This document shows, piece after piece, positions 47,224 through 56,112 of a DNA stretch of 64,000 nt. The stretch's first letter is position 1. Every line of letters begins with the position of its first letter. Origin of the DNA: Hyphomicrobium sp. (GTDB lineage Bacteria > Pseudomonadota > Alphaproteobacteria > Rhizobiales > Hyphomicrobiaceae). The notes below the pieces were generated by a model, which was given only the letters and a program-made list of their open reading frames with translations, ran no database searches and had not been told where the DNA came from. The DNA lies in the NCBI RefSeq assembly GCF_019744875.1, contig NZ_JAIETU010000002.1:434001-498000 (forward strand). Reading direction: 5' to 3'. Both the position numbers and the translations under genes were made by a program.

Positions 47224-48369
47224 ATGGCTGGCACCCCCGTGGCCGCGCTGCAAAACGGCTTTGTCGCGCACGACGGCTCCGAAAATCAGGAGCCGGAAAG
47301 CCGCCTTCTGGGGGGTATCCGGGCCGAGCGTTTTCTTCAGACGGCCGCTGTCTTCTATGTGGGTGCGCTGGTGCTCGCGTTGCTTGAAATCTACGTTCTG
47401 CCGTTGCCGTTCGTTCTGCTTACCGGTCTTGCCGTCACGCTTCTTGCCCTTCGCGGGCACCTGCCGTCCGTCCCTACGGCACAGCGCTCCGCGAAGCTTT
47501 CGTCCGTTTCCGAACCCGCCGATCTCTCCCCGGCGCAAAAGGGCAGCGAGGGTCCGCCCACCCTGCTGCCCTTCATCGGGGAGCGCATCACGCTCAATCC
47601 GAACACCGCCCAGCTCGAAGGCCTCGCCCGCGCCGCCGCCCGGCTCAGCCGCCTGCCGTCGTCGCGCAGCCACCCCTGGGGCGACCTCATCGCCCGCGTC
47701 AGCCACGAGCTGCGCACGCCGCTCAACGCCGTGATCGGCTTTTCCGATGTGATGAAGTCCGAGCTGCTCGGGCCCGTCGGCCATCCGCGCTACCGCGAGT
47801 ACGTGCAGCACATCTGCGACAGCGGCCGCGAGCTTCTGAAATCCGCCGAGGACACGCTGGCGATCACCTATCTCCTCGACCACGATCCGAACGTGCGCCT
47901 CGAAACCGGCATCGACCTCGCGCCGATCGTCAAGGACGCGTGGGAGTTCCACGTCGGCCCGCCGGGCGGCGCGACGGGACTTTCGCTCGAAGCCAACCTG
48001 CCGGACACGCTCGAGGTGCTCATCGACCGCCGTCCGATGCGCCAGATCCTCATCAATCTCTTTGCGGAAGCGGTTCGCCGCTCGGACGCCCGCGGCACCG
48101 TCGGCTTCGGCGCGAAGGTCGACGGCGACCTCGTTCAGATCGAAGTCTACCTGCGCGGCCGGCCGGACAGCTCGATGGCCGGACAGGCGTCGCTGCCGAT
48201 CTGCCTCGCGCGCGCGCTGCTTGAGCTGCACGGGGCCTCGCTCATCGAAGTCGAAGATCCCTACTCGACGTGGCGCGCGGTGACCGTGTTGCCGTGCGCG
48301 GCGCAGTCGGACTTCTTCACCCTGCCCGATCGCGTCGCCGTGACGGAGACCCAGGCGCATTTGTGCTGA
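47224..48369 (+). CDS. Histidine-kinase-like protein with degenerate ATPase domain
   Basis: A 381-residue protein with one or two membrane helices at about 40-77. A HisKA domain has the phosphoacceptor motif [18 protein letters not shown] (His161). The catalytic half is decayed: the N-box has [11 protein letters not shown] instead of NLxxNAxKFT, the G1 (DxGxG) is not present, and G2 has [19 protein letters not shown] where GTGLGL is expected. It is unlikely to bind ATP normally and may be a phosphatase-like or scaffold partner. It follows pepN by 144 bp. No receiver protein is adjacent. The heptamer array begins right after its stop. Confidence 0.8.
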   Translation: MAGTPVAALQNGFVAHDGSENQEPESRLLGGIRAERFLQTAAVFYVGALVLALLEIYVLPLPFVLLTGLAVTLLALRGHLPSVPTAQRSAKLSSVSEPADLSPAQKGSEGPPTLLPFIGERITLNPNTAQLEGLARAAARLSRLPSSRSHPWGDLIARVSHELRTPLNAVIGFSDVMKSELLGPVGHPRYREYVQHICDSGRELLKSAEDTLAITYLLDHDPNVRLETGIDLAPIVKDAWEFHVGPPGGATGLSLEANLPDTLEVLIDRRPMRQILINLFAEAVRRSDARGTVGFGAKVDGDLVQIEVYLRGRPDSSMAGQASLPICLARALLELHGASLIEVEDPYSTWRAVTVLPCAAQSDFFTLPDRVAVTETQAHLC

Positions 48370-48370
48370 G

Positions 48371-48443
<73 letters not shown>

Positions 48444-48494
48444 CTACCGCGGTTCGTCCATTCGGCTAGAGTTTTTTCGGGGTGATCGCTCGAT

Positions 48495-48681
48495 GGGCGG
48501 CGCGATGTGCGCGCGTCCACACCTTGTCATCCTCGGGGTCATGGCGCAGCCATGCTCCGCACGGACTCCCGAGGATCCATTGGGCTCAGAGGACAAGCGG
48601 AGTTGATTGCGCCGACGCGCGCCGCGACGACGGCTTTCCCAAGCGACAGAATGGATCCTAGGCACAGGGCCTAGGATGACA
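48495..48681. repeat. Bipartite palindromic element, copy A
   Basis: The element has a lead sequence GGCGCGATGTGCGCG, then a hairpin TGTCATCCTCGGGG...CCCGAGGATCC, a middle part, and a terminal hairpin CCTAGGCACAGGGCCTAGG ending in ATGACA at 48681. It is duplicated as copy B downstream, with about 26 extra bases in the first hairpin of this copy. Confidence 0.8.
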
Positions 48682-48724
48682 CAGCGGCATACTGCGCGAC
48701 CGCTCGCGTTTGACACCTCAAGAG

Positions 48725-48887
48725 GCGGCGGCGCGATGTGAGCGCATCCCCAACCTGTCATCCTCGGGCTTGTCCCGAGGATCCATCGGGCTAAGAGGAC
48801 AAGCGGAGGTGATTGCGCCGACGCGCGCCGCGACGACGGCTTTCCCAAGCGGAAGAATGGGTCCTAGGCACAAGGCCTAGGATGACA
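48725..48887. repeat. Bipartite palindromic element, copy B
   Basis: A second copy of the element, including the GGCGCGATGTGAGCGC lead, the hairpin TGTCATCCTCGGGCTTGTCCCGAGGATCC, the same middle sequence (ACAAGCGGAGGTGATTGCGC) and the terminal hairpin CCTAGGCACAAGGCCTAGGATGACA-like end. Direct repeats A and B are separated by about 45 bp. Confidence 0.8.
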
Positions 48888-48930
48888 TTGCACGCACCGC
48901 TGGCGGTCGACAGCATACGGGGCGGACGGC

Positions 48931-49527
48931 TTAAGGGGTGGGTGGCGCAGGCGGCGGCGAAGCTTCGACGGGGGATTTATCGGCCTTGTCGTTTTCGCCC
49001 TTATCGTCGTCGCCCTTCTCGTCCTTCTTCTTCCGATGCGGCGGCTCGCTTTTCTTCCGCCAGAACTCCGCGAGCTTGGCGCGCTCGTCGGGCTTCAGGG
49101 TTTCGACGTGACCCAGGAAGGCCTTGACGGCGGTCTGGCGCAGCGTCCGCTCCTTCTCGGCTACGGAGGAGATGGCGGCGTCCAGCGCCGCGCGATCGAA
49201 AGGTTCAGCGGCCAGCTTGTCGGCGGCGGCGCGGCGCGCGGTTCTCACGTCGTCCATCAGCGGGCGCAGGCTCGCGCGATCTTCACGAAGCAGCTTGCGC
49301 ATCTCCTTGCGCCGCTCGTCCGGGAGCACGCGGGTGAGGCCCATCATGCCGAAGTCCTCGCCGCCGCCCGGGCCCCCGCGCGGCATATGCTGGCGGTGTC
49401 CCAGCATCGTGCCCGCCACCGCGCCGAGGATCAGCAGGTTGAGCGCCAGCGACGCGATCAGGGCGTACTTCAAACGGCGCTTTCCAGGATCGGGCGCGGC
49501 GCTCGGCGGCTGAGGCAGGTCGCTCAC
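48931..49527 (-). CDS. Spy/CpxP-like periplasmic sensor protein
   Basis: A 198-residue protein with one N-terminal membrane helix (about 20-40) and a helical domain resembling periplasmic heavy-metal sensors (ZraP/CnrX-like, PF13801): LPDERRKEMRKLLREDRASLRPLM, and LKPDERAKLAEFWRKK near the end. The tail is charged and Pro-rich. It may sense envelope stress or metal. It starts at a GTG that overlaps the preceding stop by four bases (GTGA), so it is coupled to the membrane protein upstream. Confidence 0.8.
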   Translation of the reverse strand: MSDLPQPPSAAPDPGKRRLKYALIASLALNLLILGAVAGTMLGHRQHMPRGGPGGGEDFGMMGLTRVLPDERRKEMRKLLREDRASLRPLMDDVRTARRAAADKLAAEPFDRAALDAAISSVAEKERTLRQTAVKAFLGHVETLKPDERAKLAEFWRKKSEPPHRKKKDEKGDDDKGENDKADKSPVEASPPPAPPTP

Positions 49528-50060
49528 AGCATATCTCCCTCAAACATGCTGATCTCGCCGCTGTCGAAGGCGATCTGAGCCGGGTCCATGTCGGGATCGG
49601 ACGACGCTTCGGCGACCGCGGTGTCGGCCGGCCGGTCGAACGTTCCGGAAAACCCAAAAATCGCGCCGAGCACGAGGGACGCAGCCAGCAACGCGGCGGC
49701 GGGCCATTGCTCCGCGTTGCGGGTCGCGTTAGCGCCTTTGTTGGGGCTGCGCTCGAAGATGCTCCTTGCGCGCGGGGCGGCCTGAGGCGCGGCAGGGGCG
49801 ACGCTTTCGGCGGCCGCCGCAGCCAAGATGCGCGACGCGAGCGCGCCCGTGTCGATGGGCGGGGGCGGAGCAAAATCCAGCAGCCGGTCGAGCGCTTCGG
49901 CCTCGCGCAATTGCGCCTGCGCTTCCGCGCTCGTCGCGAGCAGGCCCGCGAAGTCCCTGCGCACCGGCGCCGGCCAGCGCGTGCGATCGCTGCCGAAGGT
50001 TTCGAGGACCTGCGCGAATGCCGCGAGGCCTGCTCCTTCTCCTGTCGTTTTCTCAGTCAT
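49524..50060 (-). CDS. Membrane protein of the sigma-factor operon, possible anti-sigma
   Basis: A 178-residue protein with a hydrophilic N-terminal domain (about 1-110; RWPAPVRRDFAGLLATSAEAQAQL, DRLLDF), a single membrane helix near 120-140, and a short acidic tail. The topology and position right after an ECF-type sigma gene are those of an anti-sigma factor, but no zinc-finger HxxxCxxC motif is visible. Its stop overlaps the Spy-like gene, so it is translationally coupled. The anti-sigma role is inferred from context. Confidence 0.7.
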   Translation of the reverse strand: MTEKTTGEGAGLAAFAQVLETFGSDRTRWPAPVRRDFAGLLATSAEAQAQLREAEALDRLLDFAPPPPIDTGALASRILAAAAAESVAPAAPQAAPRARSIFERSPNKGANATRNAEQWPAAALLAASLVLGAIFGFSGTFDRPADTAVAEASSDPDMDPAQIAFDSGEISMFEGDML

Positions 50061-50085
50061 GGCCGTGATCCAGCACTTTCAATGT

Positions 50086-50763
50086 TCAACTCTCGCTCTC
50101 GAGCAAGCTCTTCCAGTCTTTTTCGAGCTCGGCCTTGAGCGTGCGGCGGGCACGCGCCAAGAGCGACTCGACGGCTTCGTCCGATACTCCCAAGACCTCG
50201 CCCACCTCGGCCTGGCTCAGGCCCTCGTGGTGAAACAGCGTCAGCGCGCGCCGCTGGCGCTCGGGCAGCGCCTGCATGGCCGCGGCGACCCGCTTCGACA
50301 GGTCCTGCTCTTCCAGCCTCACGGCCTGGGTCGGCGCATCGGCCACCTCGGGCACCTCGTCCGTCACCACCGTCCGCCGCTGGGACCGGATCCGGTCGAG
50401 GCAGAGGTTGGATGTCACTTTGCGAAGCCAGGGCCGCAGCCCGTGCGGGCCGATTTCCAACGTCTCGCCCGCGCGCCACAGCCGCAGCAGGGCCTCCTGC
50501 GCCACGTCCTCGGCCTCCGCCTCGTCGCGCAGCATGCGGCGCGCAAGAACGGCGATGGAACCCAGGTGGCGGTCGACGAGGATCCGGAAGGCCTGGCTGT
50601 CCTGGCGCGCGAGACGGGTCAGCAGCACCTTGTCATCCGGCGCGTCCGGCCAAGGGCCAGCGCGCACGTTCGATCCGGGTGTCGTCGTCCCCATCCGTCC
50701 GTCTGGCCCCGATCTCACAAAGGCGCTCTTGTCTCGCGGTCGCCCGCTCAGCAGCGCAGCCAT
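50086..50763 (-). CDS. ECF-type RNA polymerase sigma factor
   Basis: A 225-residue sigma-70 family protein. Region 2 is at about 60-130 (DRHLGSIAVLARRM, EAEAEDVAQEALLRLWR, LRKVTSNLCLDRIRSQRR). Region 4 is at about 165-220 (LPERQRRALTLFHHEGLSQAEVGEVLGVSDEAVESLL). There are no regions 1.1 or 3. The N-terminal extension of about 40 residues is longer than usual, and an internal ATG at 50694 is another possible start. A ribosome site (GGAGCAGGAC) lies before the first ATG. It probably forms an operon with the two genes downstream. Confidence 0.9.
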   Translation of the reverse strand: MAALLSGRPRDKSAFVRSGPDGRMGTTTPGSNVRAGPWPDAPDDKVLLTRLARQDSQAFRILVDRHLGSIAVLARRMLRDEAEAEDVAQEALLRLWRAGETLEIGPHGLRPWLRKVTSNLCLDRIRSQRRTVVTDEVPEVADAPTQAVRLEEQDLSKRVAAAMQALPERQRRALTLFHHEGLSQAEVGEVLGVSDEAVESLLARARRTLKAELEKDWKSLLESES

Positions 50764-50909
50764 GTCCTGCTCCGCAGTTTAATGTCTAATGCGGAACGGG
50801 CGTCACACAAAAAATCCGTCGCAGACGAGAGTCTTTCTAACTTCGGGCGCCCGCTTGAAACGCTCCAGCCCTCTGTTTTGTCGTCGAAAACACACGTTTC
50901 GGATGCTCG

Positions 50910-53855
50910 CTAGGTCACGAGCCTGGAAAAGAGCCCGTGGACGCCGGCCAGGCTCTCGCGCAGGTCGCCTTCGAGCGACTGGAAGTTCGGCGCGCCGCCG
51001 GCCCTGGCCAGCAGCACCTTGAGGCCCACGGGCGCGGTCGCGGGATCGAAAGCCTCTTCGATACAGAGCCTTACGACCTGCGTCAGATTGTGGACGAGGC
51101 GCGTCGCCTGGACCAGCCGGTCCGCATCGGCGGCATCGAGGACGCCAGCGCTGGCGAGCTTGCGGAACGCGGCCAGAGTGTTCTGGTCGAGCACATCGGG
51201 GTGGCGGGCCGCATGCACAAGTTGCAGATGCTGAGCGATGAACTCCAGGTCGACGAGACCGCCGCGGACCTGCTTCAGGTCCCAGATGTTGTCCGTCCCC
51301 TTCTCACCCTCGATGCGCGCGCGCATGTCCTGCACGTCCTTGGCGATGACGGTGGCGTCGCGCGCACGCGTCAGCGTGGCGCGAATGGCCTCCTCGACCG
51401 TGCGGCGCAGCTCCGGCGGGCCCGAGATGACGCGCGCACGCGTCAGCGCCAGGTGCTCCCAGGTCCAGGCCTCGTTCGCCTGATAGTCGCGGAAGGTGGA
51501 GAGCTGGGCAGCGACCGGGCCTTTCTGGCCGGAGGGACGCAACCGCATATCGACCTCGTAGAGGCTGCCTTCGGCGGTCGGCGCGGAGAGGTGCGAGATG
51601 AGCCGCTGCGTGTAGCGCGCGTAGTACTGGCTCGGCGCGAGCGGCTTGAGTCCGTCCGATTGGGTGGCGGCCTGGTCGTAGTCGTAGACGACGATGAGAT
51701 CGACGTCGGACGACGCCGTCATCTCCCAACCGCCGAGCTTGCCCATGGCCAGCACCACGGCTCCGCCGCCCGGCACGCGGCCGTGGACGCGCTCAAGCTC
51801 GTGTTCGACGTCGGCGGCGAGCGCGGCGATCAGGCTTTCGGCCAACCTGGCGTAGGCGATGCCTGCCTCGCTGGCGTTGATCGAGCCAGAGAGAACGCGC
51901 ACGCCGATCAGGAACGACTGCTCGCTGCCGACCACGCGCGCGCGGTCGAGCACGTCCTGCGGATCGCGCGCCTGCGCCATCTCGGCGGCCACAAGAGCGT
52001 CGAGATCCGCAGCCGACGGCAGCGCACCGAACGCGCGCGGGTCGATCACGGCATCGAGCAGGCGGCGGCGGCGCGAGAGGATGCGCGACAGGCGCGGCGC
52101 CGTGCCCATCATGTCGGCGACAAGGCGCATCAATGCGGGATTGGCCTTGAGCAACGAAAAGAGCTGCACGCCGGCCGGCAACTCGGCCAGAAAGGTGTCG
52201 AACGTTGCGATGGCGCGGTCGGGATCTGTGGTCGCGGCCAAGGCCGTGACGAGCAGCGGCTGCACCTCCGTCAGAAGCTCGCGCGCGCGCGGCGAGCGCA
52301 CGGCCGGATAGCGCCCGTGATGCCATCCGCGCACGGCCGCCAGCACGTCGGCGGGGCGCTGATAGCCCAGGCGCGTGAGGGCGGCGACGGTGCCCGGGTC
52401 GTCCTTCTCGCCGGCAAATACGAGATTCTCGCCTTCTGACGTCAGCTCGGGCGCATCCTCGAACAACCCGGCATAGTGGCGCTGCACGCGTGACAGGACG
52501 GAGCGCAGCGCTTCGGAGAACGCATCCACACCGGAGTAGCCTGCAAACCGCGCAAAGCTTTCGAGCGGCGCGGGATCGGACGGCACTTCCTGCGTCTGCT
52601 CGTCGGCGACCATCTGGAGGCGATGCTCGATCCAGCGCAGGTAGAGATACGCGTCGGCGAGATCCGCCGCCGTCGCGCTTTCGATCCACCCCGCCTCGAC
52701 GAGCACGCCCAGCGCTTCGAGAGTTCTGCGCGTACGCAGATTGCGCTGGCGCCCGCCCGCAATGAGCTGCTGCGTCTGCACGAAGAACTCGATCTCACGA
52801 ATGCCGCCCGAGCCGAGCTTGATGTTGTGGCCGGCCACGCCGATGCCGCCGAAGCCGCGGAACGCGTGGATCTGGCGCTTCATTGCATGGATGTCGGCAA
52901 TGGCTGCGAAGTCGAGATTGCGGCGCCAGATGAACGGGGCCAGCTCGGCGATGAACCCGTCTCCCGCCTCGATGTCTCCGGCGACGGCGCGCGCTTTAAT
53001 GAGGGCGGCACGTTCCCAGTTCTGGCCGAAGCTCTCGTAGTAGAGCGCGGCCGCATCGGTCGAGAGCGCAATCGGCGTTGCACCCGCGTCGGGGCGCAGG
53101 CGCAAATCGGTGCGGAACACATATCCGGCCGCCGTTCTCTCATCGATCAGGCGGACGAGATCGCGCGTCAGGCGAACGAAGAACGTCTGCGGCTCGACGC
53201 CCTCCTTGAGCCGCGCCTTTGCGCGCTCGAAGAAAACGATGAGGTCGATGTCGCTCGAATAGTTGAGCTCGCAGGCGCCGTACTTGCCGACGGCCAGCAC
53301 GATGTATCCCGAAGCGAGATCGGCGCCTGCGGCGTCGGCGAGCCATTCGCCCTTCGCGGCTGCCTGCCGGAACAGGAACCGAACCGCGCCTTGAAGCGCG
53401 GCATCGGCCGTGGCGGACAATGCGCGCGTCACGGCGACGACATCCCAGACGCCGGCGAGATCGCAGAGCGCGATCAATTGAGCGACGGAGGCTTTGTAGG
53501 TCCGCAGCGCCGTCATGGCAGCGGGAAACGCGTCCGTCGCCTCGAGCTCGGCGGCAAGCGAGGCGGTGAGCTCAGCAAAGCGCCTGTCGGGATCGGCGCG
53601 CAGCGCGTCGTCGAGGCGGGCGGGATGGCGGGCGAATTCGCTGCGGAGATAGGGCGAGCCCGCGACGATGCCAGCGATGAGCGCGCGTACGCGCGGATGC
53701 TCCAGCGTCGCGAGGAGGTGTTCGGCGGCGGCGTCCTTGCGCCAGTCTTCGATCAGAGGATCGAGGCTCGCGCCTGCAAGAGGATCCTGTGGCCAGCGCG
53801 TGTCCGCGCCCAGCCGATCGATCAGCGCGCCGTCACCCCCGGGCGTGTCCGCCAT
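50910..53855 (-). CDS. glnE: Bifunctional glutamine synthetase adenylyltransferase/adenylyl-removing enzyme
   Basis: A 981-residue cytosolic protein with two nucleotidyltransferase domains that add and remove AMP on glutamine synthetase under PII control. The N-terminal domain has ELNYSSDIDLIVFFE near residue 200, and the C-terminal domain has EMTASSDVDLIVVYDYD near residue 710. Each contains the metal-binding DxD. A central PII-linker helical region connects them. It follows the two-component kinase gene by 62 bp on the same strand, a conserved order in rhizobia. Confidence 0.96.
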   Translation of the reverse strand: MADTPGGDGALIDRLGADTRWPQDPLAGASLDPLIEDWRKDAAAEHLLATLEHPRVRALIAGIVAGSPYLRSEFARHPARLDDALRADPDRRFAELTASLAAELEATDAFPAAMTALRTYKASVAQLIALCDLAGVWDVVAVTRALSATADAALQGAVRFLFRQAAAKGEWLADAAGADLASGYIVLAVGKYGACELNYSSDIDLIVFFERAKARLKEGVEPQTFFVRLTRDLVRLIDERTAAGYVFRTDLRLRPDAGATPIALSTDAAALYYESFGQNWERAALIKARAVAGDIEAGDGFIAELAPFIWRRNLDFAAIADIHAMKRQIHAFRGFGGIGVAGHNIKLGSGGIREIEFFVQTQQLIAGGRQRNLRTRRTLEALGVLVEAGWIESATAADLADAYLYLRWIEHRLQMVADEQTQEVPSDPAPLESFARFAGYSGVDAFSEALRSVLSRVQRHYAGLFEDAPELTSEGENLVFAGEKDDPGTVAALTRLGYQRPADVLAAVRGWHHGRYPAVRSPRARELLTEVQPLLVTALAATTDPDRAIATFDTFLAELPAGVQLFSLLKANPALMRLVADMMGTAPRLSRILSRRRRLLDAVIDPRAFGALPSAADLDALVAAEMAQARDPQDVLDRARVVGSEQSFLIGVRVLSGSINASEAGIAYARLAESLIAALAADVEHELERVHGRVPGGGAVVLAMGKLGGWEMTASSDVDLIVVYDYDQAATQSDGLKPLAPSQYYARYTQRLISHLSAPTAEGSLYEVDMRLRPSGQKGPVAAQLSTFRDYQANEAWTWEHLALTRARVISGPPELRRTVEEAIRATLTRARDATVIAKDVQDMRARIEGEKGTDNIWDLKQVRGGLVDLEFIAQHLQLVHAARHPDVLDQNTLAAFRKLASAGVLDAADADRLVQATRLVHNLTQVVRLCIEEAFDPATAPVGLKVLLARAGGAPNFQSLEGDLRESLAGVHGLFSRLVT

Positions 53856-53917
53856 GGTCTCTCCCTCGTGCGTTTATTCTCGATCCCCGTCTTGGACCTG
53901 CGAGGACCGGGTCGCCA

Positions 53918-55321
53918 TTATGGACTTGGCGGCGCCAGAGGCAGAGTTAGCACGACCCGGAGGCCGGGATCATTATCTTCGAGGCGAACCGCGCCCGCGT
54001 GCAGGCGCGCAACGGCCGCCACGAGACTCAAGCCGAGCCCGGTGCCCGGCTGGGTGCGGCTTTTTTCGAGGCGCACGAAACGGCGCAGCGCGCGCTCGCG
54101 ATCCTTGTCCTCGATGCCCGGGCCGCGATCGGCCACGCAAATCTCTGCAAAACCGGACTTTGCGCGGGCCTTCACCGCCACCACCCTGAGTTCGAGCGGG
54201 CGGTCCATGCCGGCCGAATACTTGATCGCGTTGTCGGCGAGATTGGCCACGGCCTGCCCGATGAGCTGGCGGTTGGCGCGCACCTCGATGCCCGGCTCCG
54301 TCTCGATGTTCAGCGTCAGGCCCTGCTCCTCGGCGACGGGCTCGTAAAGCTCGGCCACGTCGTGGACCAGGCGGCCGAGATCGAACCGCTCGGCCGTTTC
54401 CTCCACGACACCCGCTTCCAGGCGCGCGATCAGCAGCAGGGCATTGAAGGTCTTGATGAGGTCGTCGGCCTTCTCGATGCTGCCTTCGAGACCTTCCCGG
54501 TAGGCGTCCGCGCCGCGCGGGTCGCGCAGCGCCGCCTCGGCGCTGTTGCGCAGGCGGTTGAGCGGCGTCTTGAGGTCGTGGGCGATGTTGTCCGACACCT
54601 CGCGCAACCCATTCATGAGCTGCTCGATGCGATCGAGCATCCCGTTGAGGCTTTGCGACAGGTCATCCAGCTCGTCCTCGCGGCCGCTCAGCGGAATGCG
54701 CCGCGAGAGATCGCCGCCCATGATGGAGCGGCTGGTCGCGTTGATCACCTCGATGCGGCTCAGCACGGAACGGCCCATGGCGAGACCGGCGATCATGGCG
54801 GCAAGAGCGAGCGCGCCGAAGCCCCACAGGAACGTGCGCTTCACACGGGCGGCGAATTCGACCTGCTCAGCGATGTCGCGGCCGATCAGCAGGCGGCGAT
54901 CATGGCCGACGTCGGCGGGAATCGCGACGGCAAGGCGCTCGATGCCCGGCGCATCGCCCGCGCGCGGATAGCGGAAAACGCCGCCTGTCGGGCTCTCGGC
55001 GAGCGCGGCCGGAAACTCCGGGAGATTTCCTGCGAGCTTCTTGCCGTTGGCGTCGGTCAGCAGATAGAGGCCGGTGCCGGTTGCCGCGGCGCGCTGGCGG
55101 ATCTTGTCGGCCAACGCCTCCGTGTCGAGGCCCTGAGACTCGCGGGCCAGCTCCGCCGCCTCGCCGTGCAGCTCTTCGACGACGTGATCGGTCAGAAGCG
55201 TATTGGTCTGCAGGAACAGCGCGCCGACGATGAGCGCGGACACGATCAGGAAAGCGGCCGCGCTCGCGGCGGCGAGGCGAAACGCCTGCGTTCCCATTCC
55301 GCGCGTGAGGTCAGACAGCAC
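53918..55321 (-). CDS. Sensor histidine kinase
   Basis: A 467-residue membrane kinase. Helix 1 is at about 15-37 and helix 2 at about 163-185, with a periplasmic sensing domain between them. A HAMP region is at about 185-237. The phosphoacceptor is His248 in DNIAHDLKTPLNRLR; the ATPase domain has the N-box QAVANLADNAIKYS, G1 VADRGPGIED and G2 GTGLGLSLV. It is cotranscribed with the response regulator upstream, with an 11-base overlap. The signal is not known. Confidence 0.94.
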   Translation of the reverse strand: MLSDLTRGMGTQAFRLAAASAAAFLIVSALIVGALFLQTNTLLTDHVVEELHGEAAELARESQGLDTEALADKIRQRAAATGTGLYLLTDANGKKLAGNLPEFPAALAESPTGGVFRYPRAGDAPGIERLAVAIPADVGHDRRLLIGRDIAEQVEFAARVKRTFLWGFGALALAAMIAGLAMGRSVLSRIEVINATSRSIMGGDLSRRIPLSGREDELDDLSQSLNGMLDRIEQLMNGLREVSDNIAHDLKTPLNRLRNSAEAALRDPRGADAYREGLEGSIEKADDLIKTFNALLLIARLEAGVVEETAERFDLGRLVHDVAELYEPVAEEQGLTLNIETEPGIEVRANRQLIGQAVANLADNAIKYSAGMDRPLELRVVAVKARAKSGFAEICVADRGPGIEDKDRERALRRFVRLEKSRTQPGTGLGLSLVAAVARLHAGAVRLEDNDPGLRVVLTLPLAPPSP

Positions 55322-55991
55322 CGTCGCGAACCATGTATCCGGCCCCGCGCACGGTGTGCAGCAGTGGCTTGTCGAAGCCCTTGTCGATCTTGGAGCGGAG
55401 CCGCGAGACGTGCACGTCGATGACGTTGGTCTGAGGATCGAAGTGATAGTCCCAGACGTTTTCGAGCAGCATCGTGCGCGTCACGACCTGGCCGGCATTC
55501 TTCATGAGGTATTCGAGCAGGCGGTACTCGCGCGGCTGCAATTGGATCGCTTCGCCCGCGCGCGTCACGCGATGGGACAGACGATCCAGCACGAGATCGC
55601 CCACGGCGTAGCGCGTCTCCTGCTCTTCGGGAATGGCGCGGCGGGCAAGCGCCTCGATGCGGGCCAGCAGCTCCGTGTAGGCATAGGGCTTCGTCAGGTA
55701 GTCGTCGCCGCCGGCGCGCAAGCCTTTGACGCGGTCGTCGACGTCGCCCAGCGCCGAGAGGATCAGCACCGCCGTGCGGTTGCCTTCCGTGCGCAGCGTC
55801 TTGATCACCGTGAGGCCATCGAGGCGCGGCAGCATGCGGTCGACGACCAGGATGTCGTAGGTGCCGCTCTGGGCCATGGCGAGGCCAGTTTCGCCGTCGC
55901 CCGCGAGGTCGGCCGAGTGGCCGCTTTCCTTCAACGACTTCTGCAGGAACTGCGCCGTTTCGCGGTCGTCCTCGATCACCAACACGCGCAT
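55311..55991 (-). CDS. OmpR-family response regulator
   Basis: A 226-residue regulator. The receiver domain has the acidic pair EDD (7-9), phosphoacceptor Asp51 in VVDRMLPRLDG and Lys in YLTKPYAYTELLAR. The C-terminal winged helix (about 130-225) has LQPREYRLLEYLMKNAGQVVTRTMLLENVWDYHFDPQTNVIDVHVSRLRSK-type order. GGAGG lies before the ATG. Its kinase partner is the overlapping gene at 53918-55321. Confidence 0.95.
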   Translation of the reverse strand: MRVLVIEDDRETAQFLQKSLKESGHSADLAGDGETGLAMAQSGTYDILVVDRMLPRLDGLTVIKTLRTEGNRTAVLILSALGDVDDRVKGLRAGGDDYLTKPYAYTELLARIEALARRAIPEEQETRYAVGDLVLDRLSHRVTRAGEAIQLQPREYRLLEYLMKNAGQVVTRTMLLENVWDYHFDPQTNVIDVHVSRLRSKIDKGFDKPLLHTVRGAGYMVRDGAV

Positions 55992-56051
55992 CGGTCGCGG
56001 CCTCCCAGGGATAGCGTTTGTTACGCCTCGTACGCCACTTCGAGATACATC

Positions 56052-56092
56052 GGGGCGGCCCGGCTCCTCAAGAGCCGCGCCGCCCCATTTTT
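56052..56092 (+). terminator. Strong hairpin with T-run between degP and the regulator
   Basis: GGGGCGGC-C-CGGCTC pairs with GAGCCG-C-GCCGCCCC around a CTCAA-type loop, then ATTTTT on the plus strand. The T-run is on the plus strand but the neighbouring genes run on the minus strand. It may stop readthrough in either direction or form an mRNA end after degP. Confidence 0.55.
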
Positions 56093-56112
56093 GTCACTCA
56101 CCCTCGGCGGGA

